Shown piece after piece: positions 1 through 8,182 of a stretch of 64,000 nucleotides of DNA; position 1 is the first letter of the stretch; each line of letters begins with the position of its first letter. The notes under the pieces are model-generated. The model ran no database searches. It worked only from the letters and a program-made list of their open reading frames with translations, and was not told the DNA's origin. The stretch is from Methylovulum sp. (GTDB lineage Bacteria > Pseudomonadota > Gammaproteobacteria > Methylococcales > Methylomonadaceae). Made by a program: the position numbers and the translations under genes. Location: NCBI RefSeq assembly GCF_028687615.1, contig NZ_JAQTZU010000002.1:143745-207744 (forward strand), given 5' to 3'.

Positions 1-525
1 AAAGGGCATTGGCTGATAGTTAATGTCATGCCCAAAAACCAATGTGCACAAGTGTGTTTGGACTCCCTATTAAAAACCAAGCAATTACGTTTGATGCTTA
101 ATAAGGAATTGCCACGGACGCGGCGTATTGTAATGATACTTAAGGAAATTAAACCTGGAATCGCTAAACAGTATTGGCTTAAGGATGCTTTGTTATGGCG
201 GTTGCGCCAAACCCAAAACAAACAAGATGAAGCGTTGTTTACAGAGTTGTTGCATGAACAAAATAAACTTGACGACGCATTGGTTACAAAATTGATAGCT
301 CAGGACAAACCTGAGCTTGCCTCCAGTTCTGATTTAATCAGGATCAAACCTAGCATTAGTTTGATAAAAAAAATGACCGACATTAGAAAAAGCGATATAC
401 CCGATGGCATGTTGTTTTTAATCGACCCGTTGGGCAACTTGATGATGCAATACGAGCCTGGATTTGATCCTTACCAAGTGAAAAGTGATCTTATGCACCT
501 GTTGAAAATCTCCCAAATTGGTTAA
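1..525 (+). CDS. Cytochrome-oxidase-assembly thioredoxin-like protein, C-terminal part (5' truncated by window)
   Basis: The frame is open from base 1 and the first in-frame ATG is at 28, so the true start lies outside the window. The C-terminal motif LIDPLGNLMMQYEPGFDP resembles the SCO/thioredoxin-like small proteins that sit between surf1 and ctaA in gammaproteobacterial oxidase clusters. The visible segment has a Cys pair (CAQVC), near the place of the SCO-type CxxxC. The next gene begins 20 bp downstream and encodes a heme A synthase domain, which supports a role in oxidase assembly. Family assignment rests on the C-terminal motif, the Cys pair and context. Exact function is unproven. 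Confidence 0.65.
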   Translation, partial: KGHWLIVNVMPKNQCAQVCLDSLLKTKQLRLMLNKELPRTRRIVMILKEIKPGIAKQYWLKDALLWRLRQTQNKQDEALFTELLHEQNKLDDALVTKLIAQDKPELASSSDLIRIKPSISLIKKMTDIRKSDIPDGMLFLIDPLGNLMMQYEPGFDPYQVKSDLMHLLKISQIG

Positions 526-545
526 TAAAAAGGGAACGAGAAGTA

Positions 546-2513
546 ATGTTTAGAAAATTAACCCTGTTTAGCGTTGTCCTGGCGTTAATCGTTATCGTAT
601 TAGGTGCCTACAGCCGATTTTCCGGCGGGCAACTGAGTTGCCCCGACTGGCCGACTTGTTACGGGCAGTTATTCATCGGTGATATTTCGCAGTTGAACAT
701 GCCATCGGGTGTTGGACTTGTTGGCATTTGGAAAGAACTTGCCTACCGTTATGCTTACCTATTGTTAGGCTTGATTATTTTGCCGATGGTTATATTAAGT
801 TGGCGGGAAAAATCCTCTCGGCTTGTCGCGGTGGCAACAATGTCGGCATTGTTGGTTTGCGTCGGTTCGCAGGCCATTTTGAATTATTGGCTGGTCAAGC
901 TACAGGCCATGCCGATAGTCGTGACAGGCAGCATAATTCTAAATATGGTTAGTTTTTGGCTGTTGTGTGGATTGTATCTGTACAGTAAAGCCAATATTAT
1001 TTTGCTAAACAAGGCTGCTTCAGTTTGGTTTTGCCGGTTTGCCATGCTGGTTTTATTTTTGCAGATTAGCTTAGGTGCGTGGGTCAGTGCCAACCATGCC
1101 AGCTTGGTGTGTGTCGGGTTTCCACAATGCAACGGGCAATGGCTGCCCGTAGCGGATTATCAAAACGCTTTGAATTTATTAGGCGGTTTGCTTAGTGGCT
1201 ATAGTGGTGATTTGTCTTATGACCAGCAAGTGGCGGTCAATGTCTTGCACCGCTGGGGCGCGGTGGTGTGTTTCTTCCTGTTGACTGCATTGATATGGGG
1301 CAGCCTGTCGGTAAATAAACCCAGACCCGTCAGGGTGGCTGCTTTATGGTTAAGCCTCTTGGTTTTTGTTGAAATTAGCTTGGGCATTGCTGGTTTTAAA
1401 TTAGCAATGCCTGTATGGGTCGTCGTTGTCCACAATGCAATAGCTGCATTGTTAATGTTGCCGTTGCTGGCGATCAGTTTTTATAGTCGCTATGGATTGA
1501 TGGAAGCCGAACCGGTGCTTGCCGGACCGGAACCGGCGGTTGCCACGGTCAGCGAAGATATTGCCGAAGCGCTTTATGAAGAACCCGCTCCTGAATCATT
1601 GTTGTTGCGGCTGAAAAGCCAACTAAAACGTACCCGTTCAGGTTTGGGCGGTATTTTGACGAATCTGGCACTGGGTTCCAAGGCAATTGACCAGGATTTG
1701 CTTGAAGATCTGGAAACCCGTTTATTGATGGCGGACATAGGCATTAATGTCACTACCGACATTATCGCGCAGTTGACGCAACGGCTTGAACGCCATCAAC
1801 TCAGCGACGGCGAAGCATTGTCGGCGGCTTTGAAAGAAGAATTGCTCAATATTTTACAGCCGTGCAACCAGCCGTTGTGCATACCGAAACAAGATAAGCC
1901 TTTTGTCATTTTGGTCGTCGGCGTCAATGGTGCTGGCAAAACCACGACCATAGGCAAATTAGCCAAACGTTTGCAGGTGCAAGGCCACAGCGTCATGCTG
2001 GCGGCGGGTGACACGTTTCGGGCGGCGGCGGTTGAACAATTGCAAACCTGGGGAGAACGGAACAAGATCCATGTCGTGGCGCAGCATACCGGTGCCGATT
2101 CGGCCTCAGTGATTTATGATGGTGTGCAATCCGCCCAGGCCAAGGGCATAGACGTGTTGATCGCCGACACCGCAGGACGTTTGCATACCAAATCGAATCT
2201 GATGGACGAATTGAAAAAAGTCAAACGTATCATGGCTAAGTTGGATGAAACTGCGCCGCATGAAGTGTTGCTGGTATTGGATGCGGGGACTGGACAAAAT
2301 GCCTTGTCGCAAGCGAAATTGTTCAATGAAGCTGTAGCCTTAACGGGTTTGGTGTTGACCAAATTGGATGGCACGGCAAAAGGCGGCGTGATTTTTGCCC
2401 TTGCTAAACAATCAGGCATTCCTATCCGTTTTATCGGTATCGGCGAAGGTATTGATGATTTGCAAGATTTTAATGCCGAAAATTTTGTAAACGCCTTATT
2501 TGCCAATGATTAA
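546..2513 (+). CDS. ftsY: Heme A synthase (CtaA/COX15) fused in frame to signal recognition particle receptor FtsY
   Basis: One uninterrupted 655-codon frame. Residues 1-318 look like CtaA: eight hydrophobic segments and the two loop Cys pairs (CPDWPTC and CVGFPQC). Residues from about 345 are a complete FtsY NG GTPase: Walker A GVNGAGKTTT near 459, DTFRAAAVEQ, DTAGR near 541, TKLDGTAKGG near 605. The fusion replaces the usual acidic FtsY A-domain with a polytopic membrane domain; an acidic linker (EAEPVLAGPEP, EALYEEPAPE) joins the halves. In the CtaA half, the C-terminal heme-ligand histidines are present (LHRWG 235, VHNA 296), but the two N-half positions are Tyr67 (ELAYRY, with Glu64 kept) and about Ser129 (VTGSII). 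ATG1500 (Met319) could start a separate FtsY of 337 aa but has no clear Shine-Dalgarno. ftsE follows after 25 bp. FtsY function is near certain; heme A synthase activity is doubtful. Confidence 0.9.
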   Translation: MFRKLTLFSVVLALIVIVLGAYSRFSGGQLSCPDWPTCYGQLFIGDISQLNMPSGVGLVGIWKELAYRYAYLLLGLIILPMVILSWREKSSRLVAVATMSALLVCVGSQAILNYWLVKLQAMPIVVTGSIILNMVSFWLLCGLYLYSKANIILLNKAASVWFCRFAMLVLFLQISLGAWVSANHASLVCVGFPQCNGQWLPVADYQNALNLLGGLLSGYSGDLSYDQQVAVNVLHRWGAVVCFFLLTALIWGSLSVNKPRPVRVAALWLSLLVFVEISLGIAGFKLAMPVWVVVVHNAIAALLMLPLLAISFYSRYGLMEAEPVLAGPEPAVATVSEDIAEALYEEPAPESLLLRLKSQLKRTRSGLGGILTNLALGSKAIDQDLLEDLETRLLMADIGINVTTDIIAQLTQRLERHQLSDGEALSAALKEELLNILQPCNQPLCIPKQDKPFVILVVGVNGAGKTTTIGKLAKRLQVQGHSVMLAAGDTFRAAAVEQLQTWGERNKIHVVAQHTGADSASVIYDGVQSAQAKGIDVLIADTAGRLHTKSNLMDELKKVKRIMAKLDETAPHEVLLVLDAGTGQNALSQAKLFNEAVALTGLVLTKLDGTAKGGVIFALAKQSGIPIRFIGIGEGIDDLQDFNAENFVNALFAND

Positions 2514-2538
2514 GCCTTGATTAACTAAAATATCGCCT

Positions 2539-3195
2539 ATGTTAAAGTTTGAAAATGTCAGTAAACGTTATCAGGAAACCGGCGAAGTGTTGCGTGATGT
2601 CAGTTTCCATTTACGGCACGGTGAGCTTGCTTTTCTGACTGGACATTCGGGGGCGGGCAAGAGCACTTTGTTAAAATTGATTGGGGTGATGGAACGCTGC
2701 AATAAAGGCCAAATATTTCTTGATGGTGAAAACCTAAGCCATGCAAAAGAAAAGCAAATCCCCTACTTGCGCCGTAAAATGGGCTTTATTTATCAAGATT
2801 ACAAGCTGTTACAAGACCGGACGGTGTTTGACAATGTTGCATTGCCATTGGTGATCGCAGGTTTTGGACATCAGGAAATTGGCCGTAAAGTGAGGGCGGT
2901 GTTGGATAAAGTCGGCCTGTCGGGCAAGGAAAAAAAATTCCCGTTGGCTTTGTCGGGCGGGGAGCAGCAACGGGTTGGAATTGCACGGGCGGTGGTAAAT
3001 AAACCGCCGATTATCATCGCCGATGAGCCGACAGGTAATCTTGATCCTGAATTATCTTCTGAAATCATGAGCTTGTTTGAAAGTTTCCAGCAAGTCGGCG
3101 TTACCGTATTCATCGCATCGCATGATATTTCGTTGATAAAAAAAATGAACCATCGTGTGTTAAAGCTTGACCACGGCCAATTGGTGTCGAGCTAG
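2539..3195 (+). CDS. ftsE: Cell division ATP-binding protein FtsE
   Basis: 218 aa, usual length for FtsE. It is the ABC ATPase of the FtsEX complex, which works at the septum to activate cell-wall hydrolases through periplasmic partners. Walker A is GHSGAGKST (about 36-44), the signature is LSGGEQQR, Walker B is IIIADEPTGNLD, and the H-loop is IASHD. The stop codon abuts the start of ftsX with no gap, so the pair is probably translationally coupled. Order ftsY-ftsE-ftsX-rpoH matches Escherichia coli. Confidence 0.97.
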   Translation: MLKFENVSKRYQETGEVLRDVSFHLRHGELAFLTGHSGAGKSTLLKLIGVMERCNKGQIFLDGENLSHAKEKQIPYLRRKMGFIYQDYKLLQDRTVFDNVALPLVIAGFGHQEIGRKVRAVLDKVGLSGKEKKFPLALSGGEQQRVGIARAVVNKPPIIIADEPTGNLDPELSSEIMSLFESFQQVGVTVFIASHDISLIKKMNHRVLKLDHGQLVSS

Positions 3196-4230
3196 ATGAA
3201 CAAATATAATAAAAGACGGCAACAGACACGGGAAGTCAAACCGCCTAAATATCTTAAACCGGCTAAATCCGATAGCCGCCAGAATACGGTGGCTGGCGGT
3301 AGTTTTATGGATAAGCTAAATGCTTACCGTGACCTTCATGCCCATGCCCTTTTTTCCAGTTTAGGGCGCTTGGTGGCATCGCCATTCACATCTATCATGA
3401 CCGTTGCTGTGCTCGCCATTGCCATATCCTTGGCTAGCGGTTTTTATCTGGTGTTGGTCAATTTTCAGCAATTGACCAGTCATTTGGAGACCAGCACACA
3501 AATTTCCTTGTTCCTTAAAGAGGAAGTGTCAGAACTCCATGCCAAAAAGCTGGCGGATGGCATCAGAAACAAGCCTGAAGTACAGCAAGTCACGTTGATT
3601 AACAAGGAGCAGGGCTTAGCGGAATTTAAAACTTACAGTGGTTTTGGTTCAGCTATTTCTGCTTTAAAAACCAATCCCTTACCAATAGTTATCCAGGTAT
3701 TGCCGAAAAATTCCCTGACTGACAAGCGGCAACTTGAGGCACTTTTGCATGAATTCCAGCAAAATGTGGACGTTGATCTGGCCCAGATGGATATGCAATG
3801 GCTAGAGCGTTTGCAGTCGATTATCGCCGTTGGCGAGTGTGCGGCGACCATACTTAACCTGATGCTGGGTTTGGCGGTATTGTTTATTACCGCAAACACC
3901 ATTCGTCTGGAGCTTCATAGCCGTCGTGAAGAAGTGATTATCGCCAAATTGGTCGGAGCCACTCATGGCTTTATTCAGAGACCGTTTTTATACGCCGGTC
4001 TATGGATTGGTTTTATCTCTGGTGTTGTGGCTTGGTTTATTGTCACTGCCATGATGTTGATATTGAGATCACCTGTAGAAACCCTGTCTTCTCTTTATGG
4101 CGGCAATTTTCATTTGGTGTTTTTTAGTTTTACAGAAACGCTTAAATTGATCGGAATTTCGTCTTTATTGGGTGTTGTAGGCTCCTGGGCTGTTTTGATG
4201 TATCAGCTTCAGCATACCAAACCTGAATAA
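3196..4230 (+). CDS. ftsX: Cell division membrane protein FtsX
   Basis: 344 aa. FtsX is the membrane subunit partnering FtsE. About 45 basic residues at the N terminus (NKRRQQTREVKPPKYLK) are probably cytoplasmic. A first membrane segment (SIMTVAVLAIAISLASGFYLV) is followed by a periplasmic domain with a typical motif (TQISLFLKEEVS) and three further membrane segments in the last 120 residues. The ATG directly follows the ftsE TAG. A sigma-70-like promoter and CIRCE element lie right after the stop, so rpoH has its own transcription start. Confidence 0.95.
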   Translation: MNKYNKRRQQTREVKPPKYLKPAKSDSRQNTVAGGSFMDKLNAYRDLHAHALFSSLGRLVASPFTSIMTVAVLAIAISLASGFYLVLVNFQQLTSHLETSTQISLFLKEEVSELHAKKLADGIRNKPEVQQVTLINKEQGLAEFKTYSGFGSAISALKTNPLPIVIQVLPKNSLTDKRQLEALLHEFQQNVDVDLAQMDMQWLERLQSIIAVGECAATILNLMLGLAVLFITANTIRLELHSRREEVIIAKLVGATHGFIQRPFLYAGLWIGFISGVVAWFIVTAMMLILRSPVETLSSLYGGNFHLVFFSFTETLKLIGISSLLGVVGSWAVLMYQLQHTKPE

Positions 4231-4250
4231 AACTTGAACTTTAAAAATTG

Positions 4251-4280
4251 TTGGCACTCACTAGCACCGAGTGCTAAAAT
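4251..4280 (+). promoter_or_regulatory. CIRCE (HrcA operator) overlapping a sigma-70-like promoter for rpoH
   Basis: TTGGCACTC (4251-4259), nine bases, then GAGTGCTAA (4269-4277). This matches the CIRCE consensus TTAGCACTC-N9-GAGTGCTAA with one mismatch and the exact spacing. The same bases form a promoter: -35 TTGGCA (4251-4256), an 18-bp spacer and -10 TAAAAT (4275-4280), 33 bp before the rpoH ATG. HrcA bound here would cover both promoter boxes. No hrcA gene is in the window, so the regulator is inferred. Confidence 0.85.
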
Positions 4281-4312
4281 TTATCCAAGTTTTTACCTAT
4301 CGGGGGACTAAT

Positions 4313-5170
4313 ATGAGTAACGCCTTAACTTTACCGGTCAATTTATCTGTCGGCACCTTTGACGCCTATCTGAATCTTGTTAGACAGATGCCTAAATTAA
4401 CATCTGAGCAAGAACATGAATTAGCTTTGAAATACCGAGACGATGGTGATCTGGAAGCGGCTAGGCAACTGGTCATGACCAATCTGCGTTTTGTCGTGCA
4501 TGTCGCCAAAGGTTACAGCGGTTATGGTTTGTCCATGCCAGATATTGTCCAAGAAGGCAATGTTGGTTTGATGAAAGCCGTTAAACGTTTTGATCCCGAT
4601 ATGGGGGTACGCTTGGTGTCCTTCGCCGTGCACTGGATCAAGGCTGAAATCCACGAATATGTCATCAAAAACTGGGCTATCGTCAAAATTGCGACCACCA
4701 AAGCCCAGCGCAAGCTGTTTTTCAATTTACGCAAATCCAAAGATGATTTGGGTTGGTTGTCCAATAACGAAGCCGAAGCCATTGCCAGTGATTTGAATGT
4801 CGAGTTGAGCAGCGTCTACGAAATGGAAAAGCGTCTGGGCAATCGCGATATGCCCTTTGATATGAGTGATGACGACTCAGATGAAGACAGCTACATCGCA
4901 CCGGCTAATTATCTTCAGCAACATGGAGCCGACCCTGCAATGCTGCTGGAAAACGCCGATTGGGGCGGACATGAGCATGATTTGCTGCATGATGCGATGG
5001 CGACTTTGGATGAACGTAGCCTGGACATTGTTTCCAGCCGTTGGTTGGCGGAGAAAAAAGCCACTTTGCATGAGTTGGCGGAACGTTACAATGTTTCGGC
5101 GGAGCGGATACGGCAATTGGAACAAAATGCGATGAAGAAACTTAAGGCCGCCGTGGTCTTAGAAGCTTGA
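4313..5170 (+). CDS. rpoH: Heat-shock sigma factor RpoH (sigma-32)
   Basis: 285 aa from ATG 4313, chosen because a GGGGGA Shine-Dalgarno lies just upstream and the protein then begins MSNALTLPVN like other RpoH; an upstream in-frame start at 4271 falls inside the operator. It directs RNA polymerase to heat-shock promoters. Region 2 reads QEGNVGLMKAVKRFDP and the RpoH box QRKLFFNLRKSK is present. The region 4 helix-turn-helix (LHELAERYNVSAERIRQLEQ) is near the C terminus. It is last in the fts cluster and is followed by a strong terminator. Confidence 0.97.
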   Translation: MSNALTLPVNLSVGTFDAYLNLVRQMPKLTSEQEHELALKYRDDGDLEAARQLVMTNLRFVVHVAKGYSGYGLSMPDIVQEGNVGLMKAVKRFDPDMGVRLVSFAVHWIKAEIHEYVIKNWAIVKIATTKAQRKLFFNLRKSKDDLGWLSNNEAEAIASDLNVELSSVYEMEKRLGNRDMPFDMSDDDSDEDSYIAPANYLQQHGADPAMLLENADWGGHEHDLLHDAMATLDERSLDIVSSRWLAEKKATLHELAERYNVSAERIRQLEQNAMKKLKAAVVLEA

Positions 5171-5208
5171 GCTAGCCAAGATTTAACACGTAACATTTGG
5201 TATCGAGT

Positions 5209-5243
5209 AAAAAGGCTTAACGATCCATCGTTAAGCCTTTTTT
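5209..5243 (+). terminator. Rho-independent terminator after rpoH
   Basis: A perfect 12-bp stem, AGGCTTAACGAT (5213-5224) and ATCGTTAAGCCT (5227-5238), with a two-base loop and a run of T on the + side. A-rich sequence upstream could let it act in both directions. Confidence 0.93.
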
Positions 5244-5296
5244 ATTTGCGGCAATTATTCTTTCCGACGCTAATTAAAAGATAACAAGTCCTTAGG

Positions 5297-5363
5297 TGGG
5301 CTAGGGGTCAACATTAAAGCCCGTCGTTTTAAATTTATAATCGGCAAAAATTGCCCTAGCCCA
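5297..5363. repeat. Inverted repeat between convergent rpoH and rpiA
   Basis: TGGGCTAGGG (5297-5306) and CCCTAGCCCA (5354-5363) are exact inverted copies 47 bases apart. They may be a dispersed repeat or part of the rpiA 3' end. No gene is seen between rpoH and rpiA. Confidence 0.5.
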
Positions 5364-5382
5364 TTTAAAAAAAGGGGGATTC

Positions 5383-6036
5383 TTAAAATGTAATGATGCT
5401 TTCGCCGTCACTGACCAGCACAATATCCGCAGGACGCACGGCAAACAAGCCGACGCATACTACGCCGGTGATATTGTTGATCAGCCGTTCTAGTTCAATC
5501 GGTGTTGAAATCGTCAAACCGTGGACATCCAAAATATGGTTGCTATTGTCGGTCACGCAGCCTTCGCGGTACACAGGTGTTCCGCCCAATTTCACCAATT
5601 CCCTGGCGACATAGCTTCTAGCCATTGGGATGACTTCCACTGGTAAAGGGAATTTGCCCAATACATCCACCCGTTTAGAACCATCGGCGATGCAGACAAA
5701 TTTTTCGCTGGCGGCGGCGATGATTTTCTCGCGCGTCAATGCCGCACCGCCGCCTTTAATCAATTGTTTCAATGGGTTGATTTCATCGGCCCCATCGACA
5801 TACACTTGCAGCGGGCCGACCGCGTTCAAATCCAACACGGGGATGCCGACTTTTTTCAGATGCTCGGTGGTGCCTTCCGAGCTGGACACCGCGCCTTCAA
5901 TTTCGCCTTTCATATCGGCGAGATAATTGATGAAATGCTTGATGGTTGAACCAGTGCCTACGCCGATGATGCCGACATCTTTCACATATGGTAAGGCGGC
6001 ATGGGCAACTTTTTGTTTTAACTCGTCTTGTGTCAT
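5383..6036 (-). CDS. rpiA: Ribose-5-phosphate isomerase A
   Basis: 217 aa, normal length. It interconverts ribose 5-phosphate and ribulose 5-phosphate in the pentose phosphate pathway. The phosphate-binding motif [12 protein letters not shown] is near the N terminus, followed by DGADEINP and [12 protein letters not shown], the catalytic-site signatures of RpiA. A GGAG Shine-Dalgarno lies about 11 bases before the ATG. It is divergent from ilvA, with two long palindromes between. Confidence 0.97.
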   Translation of the reverse strand: MTQDELKQKVAHAALPYVKDVGIIGVGTGSTIKHFINYLADMKGEIEGAVSSSEGTTEHLKKVGIPVLDLNAVGPLQVYVDGADEINPLKQLIKGGGAALTREKIIAAASEKFVCIADGSKRVDVLGKFPLPVEVIPMARSYVARELVKLGGTPVYREGCVTDNSNHILDVHGLTISTPIELERLINNITGVVCVGLFAVRPADIVLVSDGESIITF

Positions 6037-6072
6037 AGCGGTTGTAGCTCCTGTAAAGTGTTTGGGGTGTGC

Positions 6073-6148
6073 GATATGAATTTTCCCATTAGTTCTTGCA
6101 CGGTATACTTAATAATACCGTGCAAGAACTAATGGGAAAATCCATATC
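6073..6148. repeat. Long near-perfect palindrome in the rpiA-ilvA divergent region
   Basis: The core arms 6080-6106 and 6115-6141 are 27-bp perfect inverted copies around an 8-base loop. Allowing one mismatch, the arms extend to 34 bp (6073-6106 and 6115-6148). It sits upstream of rpiA, within about 40 bp of its start codon, so the hairpin would form in the rpiA leader or promoter. The arm sequence differs from the neighbouring palindrome at 6161. Confidence 0.8.
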
Positions 6149-6160
6149 CAATTCAATAGG

Positions 6161-6245
6161 TTATTAATTGTTTCATAAGTGCTTGCCAAAGCAATTTTAG
6201 TGAAAAAAACGATTTTAGTGCAAGCACTTATGAAACAATTAATAA
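6161..6245. repeat. Dispersed palindromic element, copy 1 (26-bp terminal inverted repeats)
   Basis: Arms 6161-6186 and 6220-6245 are perfect 26-bp inverted copies (inner end TTTCATAAGTGCTTGC) around a 33-base centre. A second copy with nearly the same arms but an unrelated centre is at 12181-12262, so this is a small mobile or dispersed element. It ends 40 bp before the ilvA start and probably contributes to its promoter or leader. Confidence 0.8.
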
Positions 6246-6284
6246 TACCGCAGAACCCCGTATTATTCAGCCCATTTTTAACTC

Positions 6285-7808
6285 ATGCCCCAAAAATACA
6301 TAGAAAAAATACTCCGCGCCAAAGTCTACGATGTCGCGATAGAAACCCCGCTTGATTTCGCCCGCTCCCTGTCCGAACGTTTACAAAATACCGTCTATTT
6401 AAAACGTGAAGATTTACAGTCCGTGTTTTCGTTCAAACTACGCGGTGCGTACAACAAAATGTCCTTGTTGGATGCCGGCGAAAAACAACACGGTGTTATC
6501 GCCGCTTCCGCCGGCAACCATGCCCAAGGCGTGGCGTTATCGGCAAACCGCTTAGGCATCAACGCCTTGATCGTCATGCCCACGACCACGCCGGAAATCA
6601 AAATCAAATCCGTCCGCGCTATGGGGGCTGAAATCGAACTGTTCGGCGATTCCTACAGCGAAGCCTACACCCATGCCCAGCAATTGGCGGACGCATCACA
6701 ACGCGTTTTTATCCATCCTTATGATGATCCCGATGTCATTGCCGGACAAGGCACGGTGGCGATGGAAATCTTGCGCCAACACACCGCCGGTTTGGACGCG
6801 ATTTTTGTCCCTGTGGGTGGCGGTGGCCTACTGGCTGGCGTTGCCGTGTATGCCAAATTCGTCCGCCCTGACATCAAAATCATCGGTGTCGAACCGGATG
6901 ACGCCGATTGCCTAAACCGGGCTTTGCAAGCAGGTAGCCGGGTCATCTTGAATCAGGTGGGTTTGTTCGCCGATGGGGTCGCCGTCAAGCAAGTCGGCGC
7001 GGAGCCGTTCCGTTTGGCAAAAAAATATGTCGATGAAGTCATCACCGTCAACACCGACGAAATCTGTGCGGCAATCAAGGATATTTTCGATGATACCCGC
7101 TCCATCGCCGAACCGGCCGGCGCGTTGGCGATTGCAGGTTTGAAAAAATATGTAGAGCGTGGACAAATCACCGGACAAACACTGGTGGCGATAGACAGCG
7201 GCGCGAACATCAATTTTGACCGCTTGCGCTATGTCGCAGAACGGGCGCAAGTAGGTGAACACCGCGAGATTTTGCTGGCGGTCAGCATCCCCGAAGAACC
7301 CGGCAGTTTTTTGGCGTTTTGTAAATTGCTGGGCGGGCGGAGCATCACCGAGTTCAATTATCGTTATTTTGATGCGGCAATGGCGCAAGTGTTTGTCGGT
7401 ATTTCCAGTAGCGGCTTGGAAACCGACCGCGCCAGCGTCATCGCCCATCTGCAAGCGCACGGTTTCCTCGTCACCGACATGACCACTAATGATCTGGCGA
7501 AAGAACATATCCGTTACATGGTGGGGGGCCATGCACCTTGCGAATTGCACGAAATTATTTACGGCGTCGAATTCCCCGAACGTCCCGGCGCGTTGTTGAA
7601 ATTTTTGCTTGAATTGGGTGGGCGCTGGAATATCAGCCTATTCCATTACCGCAATCACGGAGCGGCGTTTGGAAAAGTGCTTATGGGTTTGCAAATGCCG
7701 CAAACCGAGCAAAAATCTTTCGAACAATGTTTGGAGGAATTAGGTTTTATCTATCAAGAAGCGACCGAAAATCCGGCTTACCGTTTGTTTTCGGGTGGGA
7801 TGAGTTAG
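6285..7808 (+). CDS. ilvA: Threonine ammonia-lyase, biosynthetic (IlvA)
   Basis: 507 aa, the length of the biosynthetic, two-ACT-domain form. This PLP enzyme deaminates threonine to 2-oxobutanoate, the first step to isoleucine. The PLP lysine lies in SVFSFKLRGAYNK, followed by ASAGNHAQGVA and the phosphate-binding VPVGGGGLLAG. Two ACT-like regulatory repeats follow (EHREILLAVSIPEEPGSF and GVEFPERPGALLKF), the sites for isoleucine feedback. It stands alone, divergent from rpiA. Confidence 0.97.
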   Translation: MPQKYIEKILRAKVYDVAIETPLDFARSLSERLQNTVYLKREDLQSVFSFKLRGAYNKMSLLDAGEKQHGVIAASAGNHAQGVALSANRLGINALIVMPTTTPEIKIKSVRAMGAEIELFGDSYSEAYTHAQQLADASQRVFIHPYDDPDVIAGQGTVAMEILRQHTAGLDAIFVPVGGGGLLAGVAVYAKFVRPDIKIIGVEPDDADCLNRALQAGSRVILNQVGLFADGVAVKQVGAEPFRLAKKYVDEVITVNTDEICAAIKDIFDDTRSIAEPAGALAIAGLKKYVERGQITGQTLVAIDSGANINFDRLRYVAERAQVGEHREILLAVSIPEEPGSFLAFCKLLGGRSITEFNYRYFDAAMAQVFVGISSSGLETDRASVIAHLQAHGFLVTDMTTNDLAKEHIRYMVGGHAPCELHEIIYGVEFPERPGALLKFLLELGGRWNISLFHYRNHGAAFGKVLMGLQMPQTEQKSFEQCLEELGFIYQEATENPAYRLFSGGMS

Positions 7809-7820
7809 TTTTTGCATGTC

Positions 7821-7925
7821 TTAGGAATGGGCATGGAATAGTTTTGGCAATTACCCGCTAGACCTGTCAGGTTTTAAAAACCTGACAGGTCTCAATCCTC
7901 GAACTTATTCCATGCCCATTCCTTA
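7821..7925. repeat. Nested palindrome, dispersed family with GACCTGTCAGG core, copy 1
   Basis: The inner perfect palindrome 7860-7892 is AGACCTGTCAGGTTTT with its inverse. The outer arms are 7821-7840 and 7906-7925 (AGGAATGGGCATGGAATA and inverse, 18 of 20 matching). Copy 2 at 26369-26492 has both inner and outer arms; copy 3 at 58100-58132 has only the inner one. It may also act as a terminator for ilvA. The rest of the gap to 8183 holds no gene I can see. Confidence 0.75.
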
Positions 7926-8182
7926 CGATGTGTTGGGATTATTGTTTGAATGGCTTTTATGCCTAAAATTAGGCTCATTAGATGAAAACATTGGTTGTTA
8001 TTGTCATTTTGTGACAATAATTGTCATGTTACCAATCAATCAGCGCAATTAGTATGCTTAAAAATACGGCTTATTTGATTCTAAAATGGTGTTTTTATTA
8101 AAAACACTTATTTTTTTAAAAAATAGGCATCGATATTGCTTTGTTTATTGAAAATTCTACATTTATCGAGTACAAACCAATA

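Noticed and set aside
6912..7550. 212-codon antisense frame in ilvA
   Set aside because: No start signals or motif; ilvA on the other strand is complete.
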